This document shows, one piece after another, positions 44,140 through 56,650 of a DNA stretch of 64,000 bases (its first letter is position 1; every line of letters begins with the position of its first letter). The stretch comes from Limanda limanda (taxonomy: Eukaryota; Chordata; Actinopteri; Pleuronectiformes; Pleuronectidae): NCBI RefSeq assembly GCF_963576545.1, contig NC_083647.1:2343007-2407006 (forward strand). The letters run 5' to 3'. Below the pieces are notes generated by a model that was not told the origin of the DNA, searched no databases, and saw nothing but the letters and a program-made list of their open reading frames with translations. The translations under genes and the position numbers were made by a program.

Positions 44140-45223
44140 ATGTCAATGGCAAACTAAGCTGTTTTCCATGAATTATAAATGCTACCTTTTCACCACTACT
44201 TTCAAAATTGCTATGAAACATTCATTGATTTAATGATTTATTTTTTCAGTGTAATATTTAATCCCCCATGGACTGCACAGTGACAAAACACAGCAGCCGG
44301 CTGTTTGGCTACAAGAAACATCTCCACTCAGTTTGATTATTATTTTAAATATAAAGAAGACACAATATAGAGCTGAAATTCCTTCATAATTTGAACTTCA
44401 ATTGTCTAATTGTTGTTATTAAACTTTCTCAGTATTCCATTAAAACAGTCAACACTTTTATCCAAAGCGACTTACAATAAGTGCATTCAACTATAAGGTT
44501 ACGAACACAGAACAGCGTGAATCATGTGTGTAAATTTACTAAACACAAGAAAAATAAACTGGGCCTCAGTCACATACTCATCCCATATGAAGTAACCGCT
44601 GCTTTAATATATGGAAACTGTGAAAACCTCACGTCACCCGCTCGCGTCATCAGCTGACTGGCTCGTCCAATGAGATGTGTTGGAAGCAGAGCCCGGTGTG
44701 GACGAGTCGAGGCGGAGAGAAGACGGATGCACAGTCCCTGAGTTAAGGTGAGAGCTAAACTAGACGGAGCCGCCATGCTAACTACTAAGCTAACTGGTAC
44801 ATCTGAAAGCATATCCGCCACTTTGGGATAGCGAGAAAGTTGCTAAAATACGAATACAGCATCGAGTGCTGGAGCAGATCTAGTGCATGTGTAAATATGT
44901 ATGAATTACTTAGATGTAACAGTTTGTTCTCGTTAAGTTTTTTCATCAACGTGACTTTTTTCTCTTATGTTTTCACAGCCTCAGCCCCCCCCCCACACAT
45001 ACACAAACAAAGAGGCGTTAGGCTGAGACGCTGAAAGTCCGGATTTAAAGTGCAGAAAATTAAGCCATTGAATGTAAGTAACTGTTTATGAATTGTTTTG
45101 GGTGTTTTTTTGTTGTGGATCTTCCAACGGTGATGCAGCGCGGCTACTTCCGTTTATTAATAATAAACTCATGTTACTCGTGTTGTTTTCCAGCTGCCTG
45201 TTCATGACGTAGTAAGACACACT

Positions 45224-45593
45224 ATGAGCCAGTATGATCCGACCAGACCTTACATCAGCATTGAGGAGTTGTCGGAGAAGAAAGAGGGTAAGGTTATATC
45301 CATTAAATAATTTTCCAGTTACATGTAAAGGTGTATTTTGTCATTGAACTGTGCTAATTTTACTGAATGTGTTTACAGATGATTGAAGCGGGACAGATGA
45401 CATGGATCCATCCTTCCACAGCCAGGAGCGCACCGACCTGTGTCCCACACTTCATATAAGACTGGAAGCTGAACTGGATCTCACAGCTACACACCACAGA
45501 CGTCTACACACTGGAGAAGATTCAGACAGAGTCCCACAAAGAAGTCATGACCCAGAGGCTGCAGAGAAACATTTCAAGCCTCACCTGAGTTTT
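45224..45593 (+). pseudogene. Passenger gene in CACTA copy 2, frameshifted
   Basis: It joins 45224-45287 and 45397 onward like copy 1, with both splice sites, the 23-codon short form and the polyadenylation signal kept. A one-base insertion near 45470 (GCTGAACTGG against GCTACACTG) shifts the frame, which then runs past the AATAAA, so the 84-aa product is lost. The first 21 codons are identical to copy 1. Confidence 0.55.
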
Positions 45594-46419
45594 TGTACAA
45601 TATTTTTGCTGTATGTAAATAAAGCTTTGACTCCACATATACCTTGTTCACATTTGTTCCCTGTACAATATGTTCACCTATAACATCAAGCATCACATGA
45701 ATGTTTAGTTTTAATTAACTGCAGTGCTTTTGGTAAAGGCTTACTAATAAATAATAATAAATATTAATATATACATTTTTATTATTAATATTGTGTGGGA
45801 GGGGCCTACCCCACGTGCGGAATGCTGTGACCCCACGTGTGCACTGCAATGACCCATAGGGTGACCAATAGCAACACTTCTACCATCCAATCACGAGTGA
45901 CATTTAGTTTCAAGGGTCTGTGGTTTCCTCCAATGGTGAGTAGAGAGAGGTTCTAGCCAGCGGCTGGACTCCGATTCATATGCTAATTAGATCACACGTC
46001 GCGATCGGTCCGCGCGGCGGAGCGAGCCCCCCTGCGGCTCTCTCCTTTGTTCTCCATATCGATCGCCGATTAACTCAGCCGATTAACTCAGCTTATTGCC
46101 ACTGGCGAACGCCGAGGTAACATCATGGAAACAGTAGGTTACAGCAGGGGATTAGGCCTGTCCGAAGAGGTTTCCTGTGACAATAACACTGCTTTTCGTC
46201 TAGTGAACAGACTCTGTACCTGTATGTCCCGACATTTGCTCCCTCTCTCCCTCCTCTCTGGCCTCTTCTGTTTTATCAGCCCTCCCTCTATCTAGTCCAT
46301 GACAGGTCCCCAAGTCCTCCCCAGCTCACCGTAGGTGTCTCGGTAAAAACCGACAGAGCCACTATGCGAGCATCAGAGAGGAAATGGCGAAAATCTAAAC
46401 ACCCTGAAGACCTAATAAC

Positions 46420-47377
46420 TAGAGATGAGCCGGATACTAGGCTGAAACGAGTATCAGGTACGGATAAAGCACTTTTGCCGAGTACGATTATTATTATATG
46501 AGTAATCGGAGTCATTATCTGTGCTCGGACTGAATGAAAATCCTCACACAGCGTCACAGCGCTCCTCCCATTCACACACGGCTCTGCTCACTCACTCACA
46601 GAACAGCTCTCTGTCTCTCAGTCACTCAGGTTCACTGCGCATCGGGACTGTTCCATAGGCTCAGTCAAGGAAGCAGAAATGATTCGTTCATTTCCCGACT
46701 GGGTCTTCGGGTACGAGTCTTTGGAAACATTTTCACGAGACCTGCATTGGCTCAGTAGAGGAGCGCTGGAGATGCGAGGGACGTTCACTGTCTCCCGGAG
46801 AAATTAACACTCTGTGTTTTTAGTTTAGAAAGACGTGAATTATATTTGTTCACAAGTCATAATGACTGGTTTTGTTATTTTCACTTTACATTTACTTTAC
46901 AGTAAAGTAAACCTCTATTAAATACAGTACAACATGACAGTTTGTATGGTTTGAAATTGTCATTTATTACCACACTGGCATTTAATTATCACGGCAAACA
47001 ATTACACTGCACTAAACTTTAAGTGTTAATGTAAAGTGAAAATAACAAAACCAGTCTGTATGACTTGTGAACGAATATAATTCACGTCTTTATATACTAA
47101 AAACACAGAGTGTTCATTTCTCCGGGAGACAGTGAACGTCCCTCGCATCTCACTCACACACACACACACACACCTGGTGTGGAAATAAATTAAAAAAAAA
47201 TAAAAATAAAAAAATCATAAAAAAATTTCAAAGTTAAAAAAGAAAGTTATGTTGAACCAGCCTACTTCCGGGTTAAATCACACCCACTTCCTGGTTAGGC
47301 CCCGCCCACTCCGAGTACGGATACGGATAATTCATATGGTTAACAGATACAGATAATGCTGTACTTGCTCATCCCTA
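46420..47377. mobile_element. hAT fold-back element
   Basis: Ends TAGAGATGAGC and, inward from the right, TAGGGATGAGC. An exact 8-bp duplication CTAATAAC flanks it (46412-46419 and 47378-47385), and it sits in the LINE. It has no transposase. Its middle is a large inverted repeat (46769-46892 against 47037-47151). Confidence 0.9.
46769..47151. repeat. Long inverted repeat, about 115-125 bp arms
   Basis: The left arm begins GAGATGCGAGGGACGTTCAC and ends near 46892; the right arm (47037-47151) is its complement with few mismatches. A loop of about 145 bases separates them. A transcript would form a long double-stranded stem. Confidence 0.88.
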
Positions 47378-47394
47378 CTAATAACTTATCAAAT

Positions 47395-48010
47395 ATCTTC
47401 TCTCTTTGTTCCCTGCCTCTATTTCTGCAGCCAAAAGCTCTTTTTAACTAACTAAAATACAATTCTAATTTAACAACCACCAACACATCTTCTCAATCTT
47501 TTTCAACCTCCTTGACCCTAACTACAAATCTGTATCTCTTCTTCCTTTCCTCTCCAAAGCACTCAAGCATGCTGTCCTTAACCAACTATCTTCATATCTT
47601 CACCAGAATAACCTTCTTGATCCTCACCATCTGGTTTCAAGGCAGGCCAATCAACTGAGACTGCCCTCCTTGTTGTCTCGGAGCAACTTCACACTGCTAG
47701 AGCAGTATCTCTGTCCTCTGTCCTCATCCTTCTACACCTTTCTGCACCAGATCCTTATTTCCTCCCTTTCATGATCTTGTTGTTTCCGGCTCTGCTCTCT
47801 CCCTGCTCTCATCCTACCTCAACATCTGCACTTACCTTACTGTAACTTGGAGAGGATCTGTGTCCGAACCTTTTCCTCTCACAACTGGGGTCCCTCAAGG
47901 TTCCGTCCTGGGTCCCCTCCTCTTCTCTTTGTACACCAAGCCTATCGGCTCTGTCATTCACTCACATGGCTTTTCCTACCACAGCTACTTAAATGACACC
48001 CAACTGGATG
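47395..48010 (+). pseudogene. LINE reverse transcriptase fragment
   Basis: It holds the fingers-palm blocks of an L2-type reverse transcriptase: a decayed N-terminal part with several stops, then LTTGVPQGSVLGPLLFSLY and HSHGFSYHSYLNDTQL. The aspartate pair of the active site is disturbed (YLND). Confidence 0.75.
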
Positions 48011-48275
48011 GTAAGACGAGCTCCCAGGACAGCAGAAAGTCTACACATCTGAAGATGATGTCGAATAAACCACTGTCAACTATTGTGTTTATATAAAAAA
48101 TGAATAAATAATAAATTATTTGCACTTACATGTAGCAGTTTGTAGATGGTCTTTTTTGAAGCAAATTGTACTTACATGATTATTGCTGTTCTGGGTTTGT
48201 ACCCTCATGGTTGATGCACTTTTTGTGTGTTGCTTTGGATGAAAGTGTCAGCTAAATGAAATGTAATGTAAAAAA

Positions 48276-49929
48276 TGATCACTTCCTTGCCTAAAAAATG
48301 TAAAACTGAATTAACGGTTAGATACAAAAGCATCATGGACACATAAGTAAATGTAATGACAGATGTGGTATACCTATTTATGCGGTTTGCTATTTGTTGG
48401 AATTGGATTTGGAGTGTGTTCTCCACAAAATCTATAATATTTTTTGGTTTTCACACTTGTATGTGTGTTGTCCTTGTGGGGCAGCTATTGTTTAAATCAG
48501 CTTTTTTCATATATTTTTATGTGACAGCCTTGTTGGGGATATAATTAAGTTACCAGAACCAAATACTGTTATAATTACAAAGACAAGCATTTTATTTTTG
48601 TTGTAAAACAACCTAATAAGTGACATCATGGATAATTCCTCACTTGCTGGATAACTAACTCCATGGTGAACACGTGGTTTGTCTACTCGAACCCTGTGTT
48701 TTTTGTCTATAGCATTGACATAGCAGTGAGGTGACTCAGTGTGTGAAACGTTTCTTTGTCTGAGGTCATGGTCTAACTTCACTGAAGGTCTCGGCTTGTG
48801 GTCCTGCTGCTGTTTGTATTCAAGAAGGGATTTTATGGTATCACACCTGTTTGTTTGCTCAAGCTATGACTCATTTGCCTCTGTGTTGTATTGTTATAGA
48901 ATGTTGTTGGCCATCTTGTTCTAATTTGTTGTGTGTAATGATAAACCATGGAACAACAATGCAGTCATGTCGGAGCTTCTCACCATATGGACTTGGTGGT
49001 TTATTGCCTTAATCTATAAAAAATTTAAGAGAAAACTCTGATGCTCTCAATTAATGGTAAAAAAACCTAGAAAAAGTCAGGGTACAGTATTTGCAATGTA
49101 ATCTAGCTCTTTAAAGATATCTATAATTTATTTCAACTTGATAAAATATATACAAAACTTTACCTATGCCAATAGCCCTTGTAGTGCTGATGGCATGGCC
49201 CAGTGCCTGCTGGGTGGATTGGACTGTGTTCATTGCCAGTTCTGATTTCCACTGTGATGTCTGTTAATGGACGTGTACAAAACTGTTTTATCAACATGTG
49301 GTGCTGAAGGTGAGTATACCGCACCATGTGTGAGAATGGTTTCAAATACTGAATTGAAGAAATTTCATATATGCATGTTGGGGGTGAAGTCCTGAGATCT
49401 GACCTCCAAACAAAGGGGAGCAAGAAAACTGCGGCCTGTTGGCCACCCCGAAACCAGTCCGACCGGTTTCTGCTTTGCATCCACACATTCTTCAGACAGC
49501 CTGGAGCCTCGCCCAGCAGGGGGGCATTTCCTGTGTCCTTCAGGGACCCCCACTGGGACTCTAAAACGCCCACTGAGGTTGAATCCCCGCCCACTAAGGT
49601 CGGGACCCTGACATTCTCATTGGCTGAGAGCCAACTGAGGCCCATTACCACTTCCTGAAGAGGCTGGACCTTTCAGGTAGAACAAAACCCCTTAACCCAC
49701 AGAAATCTCTCTCTTTCCACTCTGCTCAAGTTGTGAACAGACCTTCCGAGGCCGACCACACGACTCAGTAACTAAGGAGGCGATTAGACGTTTGTTTAAT
49801 ATCATTTTATTTGAAGTCGTTTCATTTCTTCTTTTATCTCAGTCAAAGTTTTATTTTGATAGGAATTTTTTGCTGTTTTAACTTGAAAGACCGAAACAGG
49901 AAATGCACCCGCTGGACGGACTCTGACAC
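48276..49929. other. Intergenic, repeat-like block near 49380
   Basis: The stretch 49380-49760 (including CATTGGCTGAGAGCC) has the look of a dispersed fish repeat that I cannot name. No gene seen. Confidence 0.35.
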
Positions 49930-50450
49930 TTCCATAGACTTTTTCTTTTTCAACGATCTACAAACGGCTTCCACAAAGCCGTTCCCTGCAGAAGCGCGAC
50001 GTTCATCCCGCTGAGGAGTATGAGACAATCCACTCCGTTCCTGTAAAACAGCACAATCTCCGCTGTTACAGAAGAAAGACGAAGTTTCATTCCGTCAAGA
50101 AGCACGAGGAATTCGCTCCCTTTTCCGGTCCAGCGGCGAGCTCCGGAGCTCCGCTTGAGAGAGACCACGTGATTCACTGGCCCCCGGCACATTCGCGCCG
50201 AGGCGCAGGCACACCGCGAGGGTTGTACAGTAAGAGACTTGATTGTCTGGGCAGATACGTAGCGTATTGTTTAATATTTGAGTGTATTTGTTTGCGGGAC
50301 CTCCGTGTCTCATTGTTTAGCCACGACGATCCGGCTACTTCCGGTTCATTTCCGGGTTATTTGTGTTAGTGTGTGAGCGCCGCGAGCAGCACCTCCGGCC
50401 ACGCTGTTTACGTCCGTGTTAGTCTGCAGTGAGTTTACCGATCAAAACCT
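49930..50450. promoter_or_regulatory. CpG-rich block without an identified gene
   Basis: CpG density is far above that of its surroundings, with motifs such as CACGTG (50166), TTCCGG repeated (about 50340-50357) and GGCGAGCTCCGGAGCTCC. It could be a CpG-island promoter or the GC-rich leader of a transposon. No exon can be attached to it in this window. Confidence 0.4.
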
Positions 50451-53400
50451 CAGCCCACAACGTCCGCTTGGGGCTAAGTGGTTAAATCACTGTTAACTTA
50501 TCTCCGGCGTGTTTTAAGAGCTTCTTTGAACTCTCCTTGCATGTTTTCTCTCTTTCTTCGTTCCTCTCTCTCTCTTCTCCTGAACCGGTTTACACAAACG
50601 CTCCGATCTGTATATACAGTTCATGTCACATAGTTAAATCTATATTTAGAGGGCCTGAACGAATCTTGCCACCATTTTGAAGCCAAAGCTAAGCTAGAAC
50701 AAAGAACCCTTTTGTTCTACCTCCTCCTTTGTGTCTCACACGTGGTCCGGCGGCCATAGGAGATTATTCATCTCTAGACCCGCCCTCCATTCTGGCTCCA
50801 AATTCATAAACGAATCCGCCATCTTGTTTTGTAGTCACCACCACTTTGAGAGTTTTTAGGCCTAATGACTCCTTGAGTCATTGTCTGCCTCCATCTTAGA
50901 TGTGACGTCACCACGTGACTATGTCATCGCCACGCCCCCTTTTCTCTCTCTCTCTCTCACACACACACAGACACACTGATAGACACATATACAGATACAC
51001 ATAGATGGACCATAGGTTACATGTGTTTCTAAATTGTGATAATTGCTGCTGCTGTTGTGATCTTTGAAATATTGGAGTTTGTTAAGATGATGAATCATTA
51101 AATAACACTAACTTTATTTCACATACACACACAGACACACACACAGACACTTTGACACAGACACACACACACAGAGACAGACATACATAGGTAGACCGCA
51201 GGTATTTCCCCTTTTTAATAAATGCTTTTCTAATTAAAGCATCTGTAGTCTGTGATTATTTGTGCATATGTGTGTGAATACAGCTGGATTATGATAGCCT
51301 GTGCTCGAACTCGAAAACCCTTTATTGTTTAATGAATAATCATTAATATTAATGTAGCACTTGTAGTCTGGGCTAGTGTTAGAAAAAGTAATAGATATCT
51401 TCCTAGGTTCGTAGGAGAGGTAAGCTTATTTCACAGAACAAGTTGAACAATTGACCAGTCTATTGTCTACAAACAGTCACAGAACAATCACAATATAAAC
51501 AGTATTAAACAGTATAAAATAGAAACAACAGTAAATATTATATAAATCTTGAAAATGATTCAGTCCTTTCGGTGTGCATATGTACAGTTCCCCGGATATC
51601 GTATGTACAGTCCTTGAATTGTGTGTGTGCGTGAAGGTGCAACGGTTCTGTTCTGGTCCGGGTCTTTATGTCTCTTTACTCAGTTCTACCTGTCTACCTG
51701 ATGGCAGGACTGGAGTATGATGTCTTCGATACACGAAGCAGGTTCGATCTGGATTAAACGGTTGGCCACACCGCATCCACGATCAGGGACAAGCTCGCCA
51801 TCTCATCATTCGGGTTCAGGTTCTTCTGATGTAAATAAAAAACCAATCTACACACAGTGCTGAATAATCAGTTTCTGTTTTCTTATTCTATTTCTAACAT
51901 GAGGTCTCATTCACTTCTTTTCTATGTGTAACCATTATCTGGGTGCACTCAGATTACATTGAGATGATAAAATAACATCACAGTAACCATTAATATAACT
52001 TCACTTTCAATGTTCTTCACTAAATAATATACAAATCAAAACAATAAAGTATTGCACATCGCTAAACAAAAGGCTTATCTGTTTTACAAATTCTTTTTCA
52101 TTAATATGTTATATGATAACATCATTACAATACCAGGTCACTATACTTAAAACTAAACATGACAATAATTCACAGTATAACTTGAACTTCATTCAGATAT
52201 GCTATGGCTGTTCAAATGCTATGCACTTGCATATTAAACCATATGTTTTTGCTATTTAACATAAGCTGCGTGGCTGAACCTTAAACACTAGTGCGACACA
52301 TCCTATATAGCATTCTAAATCATAACTCTGACTAGCCGTGCCAGTCATTCAAGGATTAACATTCACTCTTTACATATATAAGATTAAACATGGTGTTAAC
52401 TATTTTAACAGGCTGCCTAAAGTTCGTTTGAACACTAATAATCAATATATCATTACTCCGATTGGTTTTAGGGATGTAATCTTTCAAATAGCATCTTAGC
52501 ATCAGTATAAGTTCTTTCCCAGGTTCACTAGCATGATGCTAATAGTCCGCTAGCATGATGCTTACAATGGCTAAGTGTGCTCACTCACCGGAGTTTTCAG
52601 TAGTAGATAACTATGTATTCACTTCGGTTGACACTCTCAAGTTGGACGTCTAGTTGGGAAATAACCTTATTAGTATGATTACATTTAGACTATGGTAATA
52701 TTTTCGAGTGTTTTAATGTTATTTCCTACCGAAATCCGGGAGCTTTTCTCTCTAGGTATCATTAGGAGAATCTCAGGAGAAAAAGGGCTTCTTCTTCGTG
52801 GGGAGTTCCCTTGAACGCAACGCATAATGCGCCCCCTTCTGGTGGGGGGGTTTTACTACTCCTTATATTGGTAGCCTGAATTTCATGAGGGATACATTAA
52901 CTATTGAGATTATTAATTCAACAAATATCATATGAGACTGATATTTTTATAGATTGATTGTTGGTCCCTGTAACCAGGGTGGTGCCCCTCTACGATAAGT
53001 TATGGCCTTATCATTTTTAATTATTTTTAATAAATAATCTTTTATTATTTTAATAATCATATTTCATGATTATTAATAATTAGCCAACGTCAAGTCTACT
53101 CCTATTGCACAACATGCAGTTTACAGACATATAAATACTATATGGCTCAAAATGATTTGATTTTCAGTGCACATTTTCAAGCATATTTCATAAGAACAAA
53201 ATCACCATGGAATGTTATGAACACAACAAACCAATCACTAGGTGTTAAGCTTTTAATGTAAAGCCAAAATCACTTTAAATGTACGTTGCACAAAATCGTA
53301 AGAGTTCAGAACAAATCAGTCACAGTATTCTCAACCTGAGGCTCCAGAAGAAACAAGAAACCTGCAGCCACACAAATATGCTGCATTGGTTGCATGTTTC

Positions 53401-54059
53401 TATGTCCTGCGTCAAAGTAAAAATCAAAGTTAGCCGTTAAAATGGATTGTTCCATCATCTTTTGTTACTTTGTATCATTGCTAAACAATTTAAAATACCT
53501 GGCAGTCCTAATCTTATCCAAAGTGCTTTCTGTGACACGATCAAGGAAGAAGCGGCACTATAATTACTGCTGTGCAAACACTGGAGCCCTTTCAATCATT
53601 TGGTCTGAGGATCTGTGAAGATGTGGTCCCCTTAGCTGTCATGGTAACTTTCATAATCCCAGCATCTCTGCAACAAGAAATTGTGGCTAATCAATTTCAA
53701 CGCTTTCTATTTAAGCATTAGCACTGTCCTTTTCTATCAGACACCTAGTTAATTTCCTGTGATCCACGGAGTCACTCCCTCAGGGTTATATGGGAGATGT
53801 ATCAACTGCCGCTCCCAGCCATCCACCAGACATCATCGGACTTTCCCACTTGCCCCAGTCACATGCATTTAGCAGGACAAATAGCAGTTGTGTACAGCAC
53901 CAGTCAATAGGTTCATTCCAGTTGGTAATTGGTTAGTCCCTTTTGGTTGAAAATTATATTTGATCAAGGACAAGCTGATATTAATAAAGCAAAAATGCTG
54001 AGTGTGGGAACTGGAGACCATCTTGCAATAGGTTCACACCTGCCGTAACACCCCCCTCA
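50451..54059. other. 3.6-kb stretch without open frames
   Basis: No frame of 60 codons occurs on either strand. CA-rich microsatellites lie near 50960-50975 and 51122-51185. The part 51290-53090 looks like non-coding transposon sequence (AT-rich, with GCTAGCATGATGCT twice near 52527-52561) but matches no family that I can name. Confidence 0.45.
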
Positions 54060-54434
54060 ATGTACGTTGATGTAAGGGTTGAAACTCAGCCTCATTTTGA
54101 TCTCAGCTACGCACATATCCACAATCAGACAGACAAAACTCTTGCCAAAGTACAGGGCCACATATTCACAACATTAGAAATACATGGATACACGCACACA
54201 AATTCACAAAGTGAAATTAAGACCCCTCGTCACAGCTGGTAAAATGGTAACATGCTGATTCCTCCACGAAAGCTATGGAATGTTCATTCAGATTAGTGTG
54301 ATTTGTCCAAAGGAATCTTTTATATTTCATATTATTACACAAATCAGAGTGGATATGTTTAAACTGTGCCATTCACCCGTTAACAGTAACATTCAAACAG
54401 TGCAGTGCAGAACTTTCTTTGTCACACATCATAT

Positions 54435-54560
54435 TACTAGGGGCAATTTGGGGTTCAGCGTCTTGTCCAGGGACTCTTTGGCATGCAGAACGGAAGATGG
54501 GACACAGGAATCAAACCTACGACCTTCTGGTTAGTAGACCACTCTACTTCCTGAGCCAGA
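54435..54560 (-). repeat. tRNA-derived SINE
   Basis: On the minus strand: A box-like TGGCTCAGGAAGTAGAGTGG, then B box-like GTAGGTTTGATTCC, then the body GTCCCTGGACAAGACGCTGAA. Same family as 41826-42017, tail missing. Confidence 0.7.
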
Positions 54561-56514
54561 TCCAGCCATAAAAATATAAACTATGATGACACAGCAGCTG
54601 TTGTGCATCGTGCTCAGTTTTTCAAAAGAGGATAAAACTGTTATGGGAAACAACTTCAAAGCCACAAGTGTTGGAGTGGGTGTTCCAATGGCTGCAGTAA
54701 AGACACGATTGAGAGCTAGCTTTAGTACTGTCAAGGTCCACCTACTAAATTCATTCTAATTTTGTATCCTACAAATTATATGTATATTATATAATGTATC
54801 TGCATTTGATCATTTTGAACCTCCTGATGGTGTTAAACAAATAATGTTACAAACGGACAAATATGTCTGTTTTTTATAAGGGAGGCATCGCACAAGACTC
54901 ATTACAGTACCCACATTGTTAGTGGTAACAAAACATCATCACCATGGAGACAATCAATACAGAGGATGCAAGAGAAAACATATCTTTCCCTGGGTGATAA
55001 CATTTGTTAACACATCCACATATATTAACACTGTTTATACTGTCCTTTGTTATCATGTTGTTAAAAGAAACAAAAAAAAACATGATTTTAGCTGAAAGTT
55101 TTTTTTATGTAGCAAGATTCAAGATTTACTAATTGGAAGTAATCGTATCTGTTATTTTTGCTGCTCTTTCACTCAAGAGATAGTAAATATTGCATGTTGC
55201 AATATTTCCCCAGCAACCGCTCTTGGTCGAATACATACATAAATATATTGGGGGGAAAAAAGGAAAAATAGAGGGAGGGAACATAAGGAGGGAGACTTGG
55301 CACTCTGACCCAGTGCTGTCATGTATTCTCACTGACATCATCATTGTAAAATTAGGAACCTGGTTTCATCTTTCCTGCAGATGTGGAAGCTTGAAATTGC
55401 ATTCCATGGGCCTGTGCCACATTTCATCAGTGAATTTTCCCCTCGCTGGTGTCCAAAAAGAAGGCTTGGCTACGCATAGTCCCTGAAACCCCCACTCGCT
55501 TCACCCTCACCATCCTCTCACTGTATGCTGTGCAGATTCAAATGTTACTTTCACATTTGTTGGTGGTGGGGCCGCTTTGTTGGCTGATATAATGGTATAT
55601 GTTCAACCTCAGTAGAGACTTGCCGTGTCCTTATAAACAGGTTTGTTTTTTCGACTTGTATTGTCATGGCTAACACTTCTCAAAACATTAAAGGACATAA
55701 CTGCCAATAACATTTTACTTTCCTTTTCAACAATAGCTAATCCAGCATTAAATCTCTACAAAGCGCTGCAATTCATGTTACCTTGGTGGTATCAGGTTAA
55801 GCAACAGCCTCCCCTCATCATAAAACAGCATATTAAGATCGTTAAACAAAGGTGAGGGGCCTAGTCAGAATTTGCTGTGTGCATGTGCATCTGTGTGAGA
55901 GAGTGGTGTTACACGGGGGTTTCTAGGTGTGTGTCCTCATAAGTAAAATATCGAGAAATATGCAACAAATCGCAACAATCGTTTTGTGTGCCAATACCTT
56001 CAAAAATTACGAATATGACCATTCTAAGGAATTTTCTTAAAGAGAATTCTTGAACTTTGGAACATTAGTTTAGTTTCTAATCTCAAGGTCCATATAGGCA
56101 AGGTTTTTTTAAACTGCTAGTCACAGTCTCCATCAGAATTAGAATTGTCATTATCTTACCTGAGGATGAACATTTTTAACCACTTAAAATCACCAGCAAA
56201 GGTCATGGTCTGGTGTCCTCTTTGGCCTTTCCAGTGGAGGATGCCACGATGATCCTCCAGACAACTGCACAAACTGTAGGACTGCGCCTGAGCTCTCGTG
56301 ATGCATTTGCTGACTGCTTTTCAACTTATGCAAAAGTGCAACTTTAATAATACATAAAATTGGATGCACAGTTTACCTTTAATTTTAAAAAATGAATAAT
56401 TTAAGGTAACTGAAATCAATTTAACCTGTCTGAAAGTACCAGTATATTGCGTATCATGCTGTCTCTGCTGTCCATCTAAGATACATGATGTTAACACTAT
56501 TTTTTTATACAAAG
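54561..56514. other. Intergenic, nothing recognised
   Basis: No gene or repeat that I can support. Confidence 0.4.
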
Positions 56515-56650
56515 GCTCATTCCTTTTGCTTGTGGCTCAAGGTTATGAGCAGGTTGTCCACTCATGGCTCTTGGTTCAATCCCCGGCTCATCCAGTTTGC
56601 ATGCCAAAGGGTCCTTGGCCAAGATATTGAAGTGTGCTGGCGTGAGTGAT
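56515..56650 (+). repeat. tRNA-derived SINE
   Basis: Plus strand: CTTGTGGCTCAAGGTTATGA (A box region), GGTTCAATCCC (B box), then GCATGCCAAAGGGTCCTTGG. Tail not found. Confidence 0.65.

Larger units (their letters stand above)
43484..46205. mobile_element. EnSpm/CACTA-like element, copy 2
   Basis: Ends are CACTGCATGAAAAG (left) and, read inward, CACTAGACGAAAAG (right). It is flanked by AAC on both sides (43481-43483 and 46206-46208), a 3-bp target duplication typical of CACTA elements. The insertion lies in an L2-like LINE, which confirms its limits. It aligns with copy 1 from end to end with large indels: it lacks about 470 bases of the minus-strand frame, about 150 bases of the promoter region, and the nested hAT. 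Confidence 0.8.
43140..48275 (+). mobile_element. L2-like LINE, split by a CACTA and a hAT element
   Basis: Three blocks remain: endonuclease (43190-43483), a middle part (46206-46419) and reverse transcriptase (47378-48010), followed by the 3' tail (48110-48275) ending in AAATGAAATGTAATGTAA. Removing CACTA copy 2 and the hAT with one copy of each target duplication restores collinear LINE sequence. The catalytic YADD region reads YLND and the rest of the reverse transcriptase after about 48010 is lost. Confidence 0.75.

Noticed and set aside
45402..45683. 93-codon frame with an HTGE-like string that recalls C2H2 zinc fingers
   Set aside because: It arises from a one-base shift in CACTA copy 2, lacks paired Cys and His spacing, and runs through the polyadenylation signal.
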